6,012 nucleotides of DNA. Source: Flavobacteriaceae bacterium. GTDB lineage: Bacteria > Bacteroidota > Bacteroidia > Flavobacteriales > Flavobacteriaceae. The stretch is from positions 1 to 6,012 of the forward strand of contig JAGLKH010000041.1 in assembly GCA_023141985.1 (NCBI GenBank), in the 5' to 3' direction. Below, piece by piece: positions 1-5,503 of the stretch. A program made the translations under genes and the position numbers. Numbering within the stretch: position 1 is the first letter of the stretch; every line of letters starts with the position of its first letter. Under the pieces are notes generated by a model that saw nothing but the letters and a program-made list of their open reading frames with translations, was not told the DNA's origin and searched no databases.

Positions 1-3
1 CAT

Positions 4-525
4 TTATTGTTTTGGCGGATATTGCAATAACACTTTATCTACTACAGCTTTTAATGATGCTTCTCTTTTCTCAGGCGAAGCGTTCGGATTAAAACTACTT
101 TCACTTACCGCTTGCCAAAACAACCCTTTTCCGTTCTCATCTATAAAATCAATCATAATTTGCCTATTAATATTAGATTGCCCAATTGGGATTCCAAGTG
201 AAAGTCCGCCACCAACATTACGTCCTCCTCCGCCAACACCTAATCCAACTGTATTTCGTTGGGTGTTTTGGTATTCGCTACTTTGAATGTTTATGAAAAA
301 ATCTGGCGTTTCAGAAAGTGAAAATCCTTTAGATTGCAAATTAGTATCAATCGCAGCTAACAATCGTTTTGTGTCAAATTCGTTCATTCCTGTTTGCAAA
401 TCTGAATAATAATTATAAGTCTTGTAATTATCAAATACAGTTGTTTTGTCGTAATCGTAATTAACCCGTATTGAAGCACATGATACTATCAATAATGAGA
501 AAAGTAAAATTTTAAGTGATTTCAT
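4..525 (-). CDS. DUF4136-type lipoprotein
   Basis: Predicted small lipoprotein of 173 residues. Residues 1-15 form a short signal peptide with a lysine at 2 and 5 positions and a hydrophobic core (ILLFSLLI). It ends in a lipobox, I-V-S-C, so Cys16 would be lipidated after cleavage. The segment just after it (VNYDYDKTTVFDNYKTYNYY, residues 21-40) matches the opening of DUF4136 proteins as I remember them: a Tyr/Asp-rich strand, then the helix with DTKRLLAAID. A very glycine-rich stretch occupies residues 93-115, and the conserved-looking end has FWQAVSES and ASPEKREASLKAVVDKVLLQYPP. The family has no established function. There is no acidic cluster after the cysteine of the kind that sends Bacteroidota lipoproteins to the cell surface, so a periplasm-facing location is my inference. 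It follows obg on the same strand after 141 bp. The start is the only ATG that keeps the signal peptide, and no Shine-Dalgarno is visible. Confidence 0.85.
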   Translation of the reverse strand: MKSLKILLFSLLIVSCASIRVNYDYDKTTVFDNYKTYNYYSDLQTGMNEFDTKRLLAAIDTNLQSKGFSLSETPDFFINIQSSEYQNTQRNTVGLGVGGGGRNVGGGLSLGIPIGQSNINRQIMIDFIDENGKGLFWQAVSESSFNPNASPEKREASLKAVVDKVLLQYPPKQ

Positions 526-543
526 AGCTTTGATTCTTGATGA

Positions 544-609
544 GATCCTGATATAAAATCAGGATTAGTTCAACTAATTAATTTGATTTTATAAAACTTA
601 TCAAATTAA
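544..609. repeat. Three adjoining palindromes between obg and lipoprotein gene
   Basis: Three inverted repeats lie end to end here. The first has arms ATCCTGAT (545-552) and ATCAGGAT (558-565), with a 5-nt loop and a possible G-U closing pair. The second is the compact palindrome ATTAGTTCAACTAAT (564-578), with 7-nt arms around one base. The third has 10-nt arms at 578-587 and 600-609 around a 12-nt loop. They fill about half of the 141-bp gap between the obg stop and the lipoprotein start. No T-run follows any of them on the minus strand, so a classical intrinsic terminator is not supported. The first could still end or slow obg transcription, and the compact second one has the shape of an operator. 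The function is unknown. Confidence 0.5.
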
Positions 610-666
610 AGTTTCACTAAGTTAATCAAAAATTATTTCACCTTTATGTTGAAAAGAAGATTTAAA

Positions 667-1665
667 TTAATCATTCAACATTTTCCACAACTTATCTTTA
701 AGCTCTGTAATGCCCTGTTGAGCTATCGAAGAAATAAATATATAATCTATAGGAAGTGAACTATCAAGTTCAGCTTTGAGTTCGGTCTTGAGTTCATCGT
801 CTAACATATCACATTTTGTAATAGCAATCAATCTATCTTTGTCTAACATTTCCGGGTTGTAACGACGTAATTCGTCAAGCAAAATATCATATTGCTTTTT
901 AATATCGTCTGCATCTGCAGGGATTAAAAATAATAAGGTTGAATTGCGCTCAATATGTCTCAAAAAATAGTGTCCAAGACCTTTTCCTTCGGCAGCTCCT
1001 TCAATAATTCCAGGAATATCTGCCATAACAAAAGTTTGAAAATCGCGATATTCTACAATTCCTAAATTAGGTTTTAAAGTCGTAAATTCGTAATCGGCAA
1101 TTTTTGGTTTTGCAGAAGTAATCACTGATAAAAGTGTAGACTTTCCTGCGTTAGGAAATCCAACTAAACCAACATCAGCTAAAACTTTAAGCTCTAAAGT
1201 AATTCGCTTTTCCTCATGTAAAACTCCTGGCTGTGCATAACGTGGTGTTTGGTTAGTTGGACTTTTAAAATGCCAGTTCCCTCGACCTCCCATTCCGCCT
1301 TCACAAACTATTTTTTCTTCTCCGTCTTCAGTAATTTCAAAAATGACTTCGTTAGTTTCTGTATCTCTAATTACGGTTCCTAAAGGCACATCAATATATA
1401 CATCAGTCCCGTCTGCTCCTGTGCTTCTTCCTTTACTACCATGACCCCCATGTTCGGCTTTAATGTGACGTTTAAATTTAAGATGCAATAGTGTCCAAAG
1501 ATTTTTTTTACCTCGAAGTATTACATGACCTCCACGACCTCCATCTCCACCATCTGGTCCTCCTTTGGTAATATATTTTTCACGATGTAAATGCACAGAG
1601 CCCTTACCTCCATTTCCAGAAGTAGCCACTATTTTTACATAATCTACAAAATTACCTTCAGTCAT
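667..1665 (-). CDS. obg: Obg family GTPase (ObgE/CgtA)
   Basis: Essential GTPase that binds the large ribosomal subunit during assembly and links it to stringent-response nucleotides (family knowledge). At 332 residues it has two domains. The glycine-rich Obg fold (about 1-158) shows the repeated GG motifs [28 protein letters not shown] and GGMGGRGN. The G domain (about 159-332) has the P-loop GFPNAGKS at 169-176, the switch segment FTTLKPNLG at 194-202, DIPG at 216-219, TKCD at 283-286 in place of the usual NKxD, and SSIAQQG at 312-318. It ends just after the G domain, without the C-terminal OCT or acidic tail of Bacillus or E. coli Obg; this is, as far as I know, normal for flavobacteria. 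It lies 115 bp downstream of hpt-adk on the same strand, so it may share that transcript. The start at [12 protein letters not shown] fits the family N-terminus. No good -7 box lies directly upstream. Confidence 0.96.
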   Translation of the reverse strand: MTEGNFVDYVKIVATSGNGGKGSVHLHREKYITKGGPDGGDGGRGGHVILRGKKNLWTLLHLKFKRHIKAEHGGHGSKGRSTGADGTDVYIDVPLGTVIRDTETNEVIFEITEDGEEKIVCEGGMGGRGNWHFKSPTNQTPRYAQPGVLHEEKRITLELKVLADVGLVGFPNAGKSTLLSVITSAKPKIADYEFTTLKPNLGIVEYRDFQTFVMADIPGIIEGAAEGKGLGHYFLRHIERNSTLLFLIPADADDIKKQYDILLDELRRYNPEMLDKDRLIAITKCDMLDDELKTELKAELDSSLPIDYIFISSIAQQGITELKDKLWKMLND

Positions 1666-1681
1666 GATATTTGTATTCTTT

Positions 1682-1780
1682 TGTCATTCCTGCGTGTTAC
1701 ACTCAGCTTGTCGAAGTGAAGGCAGGAACCATTTTTTTTGAAGTTCTAATTTTTGAGATTCCCTCCTACGAGGGAATACA
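1682..1780. repeat. Fold-back intergenic repeat with nested second repeat
   Basis: A REP-doublet or MITE-like element fills nearly all of the adk-obg gap. Its left hairpin has arms TTCCTGC (1687-1693) and GCAGGAA (1722-1728). Its right hairpin has arms ATTCCCTC (1758-1765) and GAGGGAAT (1770-1777) with a 4-nt loop, CTAC. The outer ends are degenerate inverted copies of each other, TGTCATTCC on the left against TGTATTCCC read from the right. Inside the left hairpin, where a few loop bases are expected, sits a separate 24-nt unit (1695-1718). On the minus strand it reads CACTTCGACAAGCTGAGTG plus TAACA, close to a CTTCGACAAGCTCAG-type repeat I know to be scattered through Bacteroidota genomes. 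The element ends directly against the adk stop codon. The T8 at 1732-1739 follows the left hairpin only on the plus strand, which has no gene upstream to terminate. Confidence 0.75.
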
Positions 1781-2890
1781 TTATAAAGAATCTATAATTT
1801 TACTTAACCGTTCTGCTATTTCTTCTATACTACCTACACCATTAACTCCAAAATATTTGTTTTGGTTAGAATAGTAATCTTTTAAAACTGCTGTTTTTTT
1901 ATAATACTCTTTAATTCTATTTCTAATAATAGATTCATCCGCATCATCTGGTCTTCCACTAGTTTCTCCTCTTTTAAGTAAACGCTTTACCAACAAATCG
2001 TCATCAACCTCTAGGGCAATCATAGCATTTATTTGAGAATCCTTACTTTCCATTAGTGTATCTAATGCTTCGGCTTGTGCATTGGTGCGTGGAAATCCAT
2101 CAAAAATAAAACCTTGGGCATCAGTATTTTTATCAACTTCGGCATTAAGCATTTTTATGGTTACTTCATCTGGTACTAAATCGCCTTTATCCATATAGGA
2201 TTTAGCTAAAATGCCAAGTGCTGTTTCATTTTTAATATTATACCTAAACACATCTCCTGTAGAAATATGTACTAAATTATATTTCTCTTTTAAAAACTCT
2301 GCCTGAGTACCTTTACCTGCTCCCGGAGGTCCAAATAAAACTAAATTTGTCATGTGCTGTGTTGTATTTATTTGGTAAACTTCTGGAATATCTCTACCTA
2401 ATCCATTATAGTCCAAGCCAAAACCAACAATAAATTTATTGGGAATTTTAATTCCTATATAATGAATTTTAAAATCCTTTTTATAAGCTTCAGGTTTATA
2501 AAAAAGGGTTGCAATTTTAAGTTCTTTTACACCTTCATTTTTAAATATTCTATGTATTTCCTGTAGTGTATTTCCTGTATCGATAATATCTTCAATAATT
2601 ACAACAGTTCTTCCAGATAAATCTTGTGTAAGACCAATTAATCGTTGTATATCTTCGGTAGATTTTACACCTTGGTAAGATGCTAATTTTATAAAAGTTA
2701 CCTCACATGGCTTAGGATACTCTTTTACAAAATCACTTACCACCATAAATGAACCATTCAAAATCCCAATAAATACAGGAATTTCATCACCAAGGTCTTT
2801 AGAAATTTCTTGTGCAAGTTTTGAAATTGCAGTATCTATTTCTTCTGCAGAAATAAATGGTTTAAAATATTTATCATGAAGCTTTATCAT
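1781..2890 (-). CDS. hpt-adk: Fused hypoxanthine phosphoribosyltransferase-adenylate kinase
   Basis: One 369-residue frame holds two whole cytoplasmic enzymes. Residues 1 to about 175 are a hypoxanthine phosphoribosyltransferase, which makes IMP (and possibly GMP) from base and PRPP. It has the flexible-loop SY at 71-72, the PRPP loop EDIIDTGNT at 100-108, Lys132 where the family has its base-contacting lysine, and the purine-binding segment IPNKFIVGFGLDYN at 149-162. Residues 180-369 are adenylate kinase, which interconverts AMP, ADP and ATP. It has the P-loop GPPGAGKGT at 187-195, STGDVFR at 210-216, DGFPRT at 264-269 and a short LID without zinc cysteines (RGETSGRPDD, 307-316). Each half has the length of the stand-alone enzyme, and the join is only a few residues (INTTQH). 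No stop or frameshift separates them. Met180 (2351-2353) could be an internal start for free Adk, but no ribosome site is visible there. It heads the minus-strand group with obg. Confidence 0.93.
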   Translation of the reverse strand: MIKLHDKYFKPFISAEEIDTAISKLAQEISKDLGDEIPVFIGILNGSFMVVSDFVKEYPKPCEVTFIKLASYQGVKSTEDIQRLIGLTQDLSGRTVVIIEDIIDTGNTLQEIHRIFKNEGVKELKIATLFYKPEAYKKDFKIHYIGIKIPNKFIVGFGLDYNGLGRDIPEVYQINTTQHMTNLVLFGPPGAGKGTQAEFLKEKYNLVHISTGDVFRYNIKNETALGILAKSYMDKGDLVPDEVTIKMLNAEVDKNTDAQGFIFDGFPRTNAQAEALDTLMESKDSQINAMIALEVDDDLLVKRLLKRGETSGRPDDADESIIRNRIKEYYKKTAVLKDYYSNQNKYFGVNGVGSIEEIAERLSKIIDSL

Positions 2891-2912
2891 GTCATTCTTT
2901 TTTTAGAAGATG

Positions 2913-2920
2913 CAAAGATA
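2913..2920 (-). promoter_or_regulatory. -7 box of the hpt-adk promoter
   Basis: On the minus strand this reads TATCTTTG followed by CA, an exact fit to the Bacteroidota -7 consensus TAnnTTTG. It lies 22 bp before the hpt-adk start codon, giving a leader of only about 15 nt, as is common in this phylum. No convincing TTG appears at the expected -33 spacing, so the call rests on the -7 box and its position. Confidence 0.65.
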
Positions 2921-2934
2921 ATCAATTGATTAAA

Positions 2935-2962
2935 GATTTACGATTTTTGATTTACGATTTTT
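2935..2962. repeat. Two-copy 14-bp tandem repeat between divergent promoters
   Basis: The unit GATTTACGATTTTT occurs twice in a row without mismatch (2935-2948 and 2949-2962). It lies upstream of both -7 boxes in the divergent hpt-adk/purK region. Its last bases plus the next G provide the TTG that could serve as the purK -33 element. It may be a small slippage repeat or a paired protein-binding site; I recall similar CGTAAATC-rich strings in other flavobacterial spacers, which favours a common non-specific repeat. Confidence 0.6.
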
Positions 2963-2993
2963 GAAATTGATTCCATATTTAAGTGTATTTTTG
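2961..2993 (+). promoter_or_regulatory. Promoter of purK
   Basis: TATTTTTG at 2986-2993 matches the Bacteroidota -7 consensus TAnnTTTG. A TTG at 2961-2963 lies 22 bp upstream, within the range used for the -33 element. Transcription would begin near 3000, leaving a leader of about 60 nt. The promoter faces away from the hpt-adk promoter, so one short region drives both purine synthesis and purine salvage. Confidence 0.6.
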
Positions 2994-3060
2994 TGATGCT
3001 AAAGCAGAATATTAATATTAATTATGATAAATAAGATTCCCACTTTTGTGGAAAATGAAT

Positions 3061-4215
3061 ATGAATTACTTTTCTTCCAATTTTAAATTAGGCATACTTG
3101 GCGGCGGACAATTGGGTAAGATGTTACTTAATGAAACTCGAAAATTCGATATTTACACTTGTGTTTTAGATAATAGCAATGAAGCACCTTGCAAAATTGC
3201 TTCAAACGAGTTTTACCAAGGCGATTTAATGGATTTTGAAACCGTTTATGATTTTGGAAAAAAAGTAGATGTTTTAACTATTGAAATTGAAAACGTAAAT
3301 GTAAAAGCTTTAGAACTCCTCGAAAAGGAAGGCATAAAAGTGTTTCCATCTTCAAATACTATACGTGTTATCCAAAATAAAGCAAAGCAAAAATTATTTT
3401 ATGTAGATCATAATTTACCAACTGTCCCATTTACAAGATTTGCATATAAAGACGAAATATTAACAGCTATCAAACATGAAACATTGTACTTTCCTTTTGT
3501 ATGGAAAAGTGCTCAATTTGGTTATGATGGTACTGGAGTAAAAGTTATACGATCTCATTCAGACCTAAATAATTTACCTAATGCAGAGTGTATTACAGAA
3601 GAACTCGTGGATTTTAAAAAAGAACTTTCTGTAATTGTTGCTCGAAATGAAAAAGGACATGTAAAAATATATCCGGTAGTAGAAATGGAATTTCATCTTG
3701 AAGCTAACCAAGTTGAATATGTTATTTGTCCTGCAATAATTAGTAAAGAAGTAAAATTAAAGGCAGAGTTGATAGCATTAAAAACTTCAGCAGCTTTTAA
3801 TCATGTAGGATTGCTAGCAGTAGAAATGTTTCAAACAAAAGATGATGAGATTTTAATAAACGAGGTTGCTCCAAGACCACATAATTCTGGTCATCATACC
3901 ATTGAAACAAGTTATACATCTCAATTTGAACAACATCTTCGTGCTATTTTAAATTTACCATTAGGAAAAACCGATAGTAAAGTTGGTGGAATTATGGTAA
4001 ATTTGGTTGGTGAAGAAGGTTATAATGGAGATGTAGTTTATCAAAATATAGAGAGTATAATGGAAATGGATGGTGTAACACCACATATTTATGGTAAAAA
4101 ACAAACACGACCCTTTCGTAAAATGGGACACGTAACTATTATAAATGAAGATTTATCTGAAGCAAGAAATATTGCTGAAAATGTAAAAAATAGTATTAAA
4201 GTAATTTCAAAATAA
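3061..4215 (+). CDS. purK: N5-carboxyaminoimidazole ribonucleotide synthase PurK
   Basis: Cytoplasmic ATP-grasp enzyme of de novo purine synthesis that turns AIR, ATP and bicarbonate into N5-CAIR, the substrate of PurE. With the chosen start it has 384 residues, normal for PurK. The N-terminal domain opens with the nucleotide-fold loop GILGGGQLGKM (11-21). The ATP-grasp domain has VWKSAQFGYDGTGV (147-160), the acidic strand TEELVDFKKELSVIVAR (179-195), and the metal/ATP-binding stretch INEVAPRPHNSGHHT (266-280). The C-terminal domain carries GKKQTRPFRKMGHVT (345-359), also characteristic of PurK. The frame stays open upstream to a TTG at 3046 and has another ATG at 3055. I prefer 3061 because flavobacterial PurK proteins begin MNYFSS; 3055 is almost as likely. 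No Shine-Dalgarno decides it. Its usual partner purE is not next to it but follows two inserted small genes. Confidence 0.95.
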   Translation: MNYFSSNFKLGILGGGQLGKMLLNETRKFDIYTCVLDNSNEAPCKIASNEFYQGDLMDFETVYDFGKKVDVLTIEIENVNVKALELLEKEGIKVFPSSNTIRVIQNKAKQKLFYVDHNLPTVPFTRFAYKDEILTAIKHETLYFPFVWKSAQFGYDGTGVKVIRSHSDLNNLPNAECITEELVDFKKELSVIVARNEKGHVKIYPVVEMEFHLEANQVEYVICPAIISKEVKLKAELIALKTSAAFNHVGLLAVEMFQTKDDEILINEVAPRPHNSGHHTIETSYTSQFEQHLRAILNLPLGKTDSKVGGIMVNLVGEEGYNGDVVYQNIESIMEMDGVTPHIYGKKQTRPFRKMGHVTIINEDLSEARNIAENVKNSIKVISK

Positions 4216-4221
4216 GTTTCG

Positions 4222-4229
4222 TATTTTTG
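4222..4229 (+). promoter_or_regulatory. Possible -7 box for the antitoxin-toxin pair
   Basis: TATTTTTG fits TAnnTTTG exactly and begins 7 nt after the purK stop codon, 16 nt before the small gene's start. No TTG lies at the proper -33 spacing, and in AT-rich DNA this octamer can arise by chance. If real, it gives the small genes and purE their own transcript in addition to read-through from purK. Confidence 0.35.
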
Positions 4230-4237
4230 AGTTAAAC

Positions 4238-4243
4238 AAGGAG
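4238..4243 (+). promoter_or_regulatory. Shine-Dalgarno-like AAGGAG before small gene
   Basis: AAGGAG ends only 2 nt before the ATG at 4246, closer than the usual spacing. It stands out because no other gene in the window has such a site, as expected for Bacteroidota. It supports the small frame as a real gene, possibly one acquired from a lineage that uses these sites, but six bases are weak proof. Confidence 0.35.
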
Positions 4244-4245
4244 TT

Positions 4246-4425
4246 ATGACTGTTATTGAAAAGAAGAAAATAATAAAAAAAATGATAGATAAACTTTCTG
4301 AAGATAATTTAGATGACGCATTATTCATTGTTCAAAAATTAGCTTCTAAAGATAAAAATCGCAAAAAAATTCTTTTAGAATTATTAAAAAACGAAAAGGT
4401 TTTATTTGAAAAACTAGCGCAATGA
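4246..4425 (+). CDS. Small antitoxin-like protein upstream of Doc-like toxin
   Basis: A 59-residue frame starting MTVIEKKKIIKKMIDKLSED and ending [14 protein letters not shown]. It is highly charged, has no membrane segment or cysteine, and is likely almost all helical, with breaks near Ser18 and Ser35. The pattern KKMIDKLSEDNLDDALFIVQKL resembles the 'I..L.ee.l..vl.fi..L' helices of small antitoxins such as DUF2281-type proteins; this is a resemblance, not an assignment. No Phd-like or ribbon-helix-helix DNA-binding motif is evident. It begins 30 nt after purK and its stop overlaps the next gene's start in the ATGA form (4422-4425), the tight coupling typical of antitoxin-toxin pairs. Position, size and coupling make it the presumed antitoxin, neutralising the Doc-like protein. 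It could instead be a small protein of other function. A second in-frame ATG at 4282 would give a 47-residue form. Confidence 0.72.
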   Translation: MTVIEKKKIIKKMIDKLSEDNLDDALFIVQKLASKDKNRKKILLELLKNEKVLFEKLAQ

Positions 4426-4808
4426 TTCCAAAGAAATTAGCAATAGAGTTAAATAAAATAATTTCGGAAGTTTCTGGTGGATCAAGTGGCATTCGCGATG
4501 AAGGGTTATTACTTTCTGCTATAAATAGACCTTTCCAAACTTTTGATGGGAACGATTTATATCCTTCAATTATAGACAAAGCATCAGCTCTTTTTGAAAG
4601 CATTATCATTAATCATCCATTTATTGATGGAAATAAACGAGTAGCTTATGCTTTTATGAGAATTCTACTAACAGAAGAAGGTTTTATAATTACTGCTACA
4701 GAAGACGAAAAATACAAATTTGTTATTAACGCTTCAAAAGGGAATATGAATTTTAAAGAAATTAGAGCTTGGATTTTAAAAAACATAAAAAATAATCTAC
4801 ATGAATAA
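4422..4808 (+). CDS. doc: Doc/Fic-fold death-on-curing family toxin
   Basis: A 128-residue protein with the length and layout of the death-on-curing (Doc) branch of the Fic fold. The N-terminal segment [20 protein letters not shown] (21-40) is a family hallmark. The active-site loop is [13 protein letters not shown] at 65-77, with catalytic-type His65, Asp69, Asn71, Lys72 and Arg73. GNKR in place of the GNGR of AMP-transferring Fic enzymes matches the Doc type; P1 Doc, the studied member, phosphorylates elongation factor Tu and halts translation. No Fic-type inhibitory helix motif is visible, so inhibition should come from the small upstream protein, whose frame it overlaps by 4 nt. The C-terminus ([18 protein letters not shown]) appears complete. 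It ends 8 nt inside the purE start, so the toxin-like gene is locked between two reading frames. The active-site residues are all present, so it is not obviously decayed. Target and toxicity are inferred from the family. Confidence 0.88.
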   Translation: MIPKKLAIELNKIISEVSGGSSGIRDEGLLLSAINRPFQTFDGNDLYPSIIDKASALFESIIINHPFIDGNKRVAYAFMRILLTEEGFIITATEDEKYKFVINASKGNMNFKEIRAWILKNIKNNLHE

Positions 4809-5310
4809 AGTAGGAATAATTATGGGAAGCAACAGTGACCTTCCTGTTATGCAAGATGCAATAGATATTTTAAAAGGTTTTGATATTGATATTGAAGTAG
4901 ATATAGTTTCTGCGCATCGAACACCTGACAAAATGTTTAACTATGGTAAAGAAGCTCATAAACGAGGCGTTAAAGTTATCATTGCAGGAGCAGGTGGTGC
5001 TGCACATTTACCAGGAATGATTGCCTCATTATCCCCACTTCCAGTTATTGGAGTTCCTGTTAAATCAAGTAACTCAATTGATGGTTGGGATTCTATCTTA
5101 TCTATTTTACAAATGCCTGGAGGTGTACCTGTAGCAACAGTTGCACTAAATGGTGCAAAAAATGCTGGTATATTAGCAGCTCAAATTATTGGTACTTTCG
5201 ATACCTGTGTTCGCGATAAAATTTTAGTTTATAAAGAAGGATTAAAAGCTAAAGTTATAGAAAATTCAACAATGATAAAAAATAAAACCTCGAAAAAATC
5301 GAGGTTTTAA
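4801..5310 (+). CDS. purE: N5-CAIR mutase PurE
   Basis: Catalytic subunit of class I PurE, which rearranges N5-CAIR (from PurK) to CAIR in de novo purine synthesis; the family is a cytoplasmic octamer. Of 169 residues, 1 to about 155 are conserved. They include GSNSD (9-13) and SAHRTP (37-42), with His39 as the likely catalytic histidine. [12 protein letters not shown] (62-73) and PVIGVPV (81-87) also belong to the substrate site, followed by [21 protein letters not shown] co-encoded PurK agrees with the class I assignment. The ATG lies 8 nt inside the end of the Doc-like gene and has no separate ribosome site, so translation may depend on ribosomes finishing that gene. The last nine residues, TSKKSRF and the two before it, come from the terminator hairpin and make the protein slightly longer than usual; they are probably a disordered tail. 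Confidence 0.96.
   Translation: MNKVGIIMGSNSDLPVMQDAIDILKGFDIDIEVDIVSAHRTPDKMFNYGKEAHKRGVKVIIAGAGGAAHLPGMIASLSPLPVIGVPVKSSNSIDGWDSILSILQMPGGVPVATVALNGAKNAGILAAQIIGTFDTCVRDKILVYKEGLKAKVIENSTMIKNKTSKKSRF
5283..5309 (+). terminator. Intrinsic terminator overlapping the end of purE
   Basis: Arms AAAACCTCGA (5284-5293) and TCGAGGTTTT (5299-5308) pair perfectly over 10 bp around a 5-nt A loop; one more T-A pair can close the base. The T-tract forms the 3' arm, a layout often seen in Bacteroidota, and could work on both strands. It ends the purK-purE transcript before the peptidase gene. The purE stop codon TAA uses the last T of the stem, so a translating ribosome would cover the hairpin. Confidence 0.8.
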
Positions 5311-5503
5311 ATTGCTATTAATCAACATTTTTTTAGAGTGAATTACTCTATGAAAAATTATTTCCGAATGTAATAAAATTATAATGATAAATAACCCTTT
5401 CTTTATTATTAATCATAAAATTAGTTAATTAGAAAGAAAACGCTTACAAAAACAATATAATCCTTACCTCAACAATCGTTTTATTAAATCTATTATAATT
5501 AAA
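5311..5503. other. Gene-free spacer before the M3 peptidase gene
   Basis: 193 bp of very AT-rich DNA with no credible coding frame. A short inverted repeat, TAGAGT-gaatt-ACTCTA (5334-5350), follows a run of seven T. No TAnnTTTG -7 box is present anywhere in it, so the peptidase promoter is not identified. It must use a divergent element or lie in a part I cannot read. I see no RNA gene or repeat unit here. Confidence 0.5.

Noticed and set aside
1..6. Start codon of another minus-strand gene directly after the lipoprotein stop
   Set aside because: An ATG (3 to 1) does follow the TAA at once, and a coupled gene may begin there, but a single codon at the window edge cannot support a call.
807..818. 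TKCD in place of NKxD in Obg as a defect
   Set aside because: The Lys and Asp that contact guanine are kept and variation at the first position is common in this lineage, so loss of function is not suggested.
1647..1654. Minus-strand TAATTTTG as an obg promoter
   Set aside because: It fits TAnnTTTG but lies inside obg after the start codon, where it could not drive the full gene.
1687..1739. Hairpin followed by T8 as an intrinsic terminator
   Set aside because: The T-run follows the hairpin only on the plus strand, which has no upstream gene. On the transcribed minus strand the order is reversed.
1671..1874. Plus-strand open frame of 67 codons across the repeat and the end of adk
   Set aside because: It is made of the fold-back repeat plus the antisense of adenylate kinase, with no protein-family resemblance and no promoter.
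3046..3060. TTG start for purK at 3046
   Set aside because: It adds only five residues beyond the family start MNYFSS and would use a rare start codon when two ATGs lie just downstream.
4089..4609. Two minus-strand open frames (4089-4328 and 4346-4609)
   Set aside because: They lie opposite purK, the small antitoxin-like gene and the Doc-like gene, whose motifs are clear. Their phenylalanine- and isoleucine-rich products are what antisense of lysine-rich coding sequence gives.
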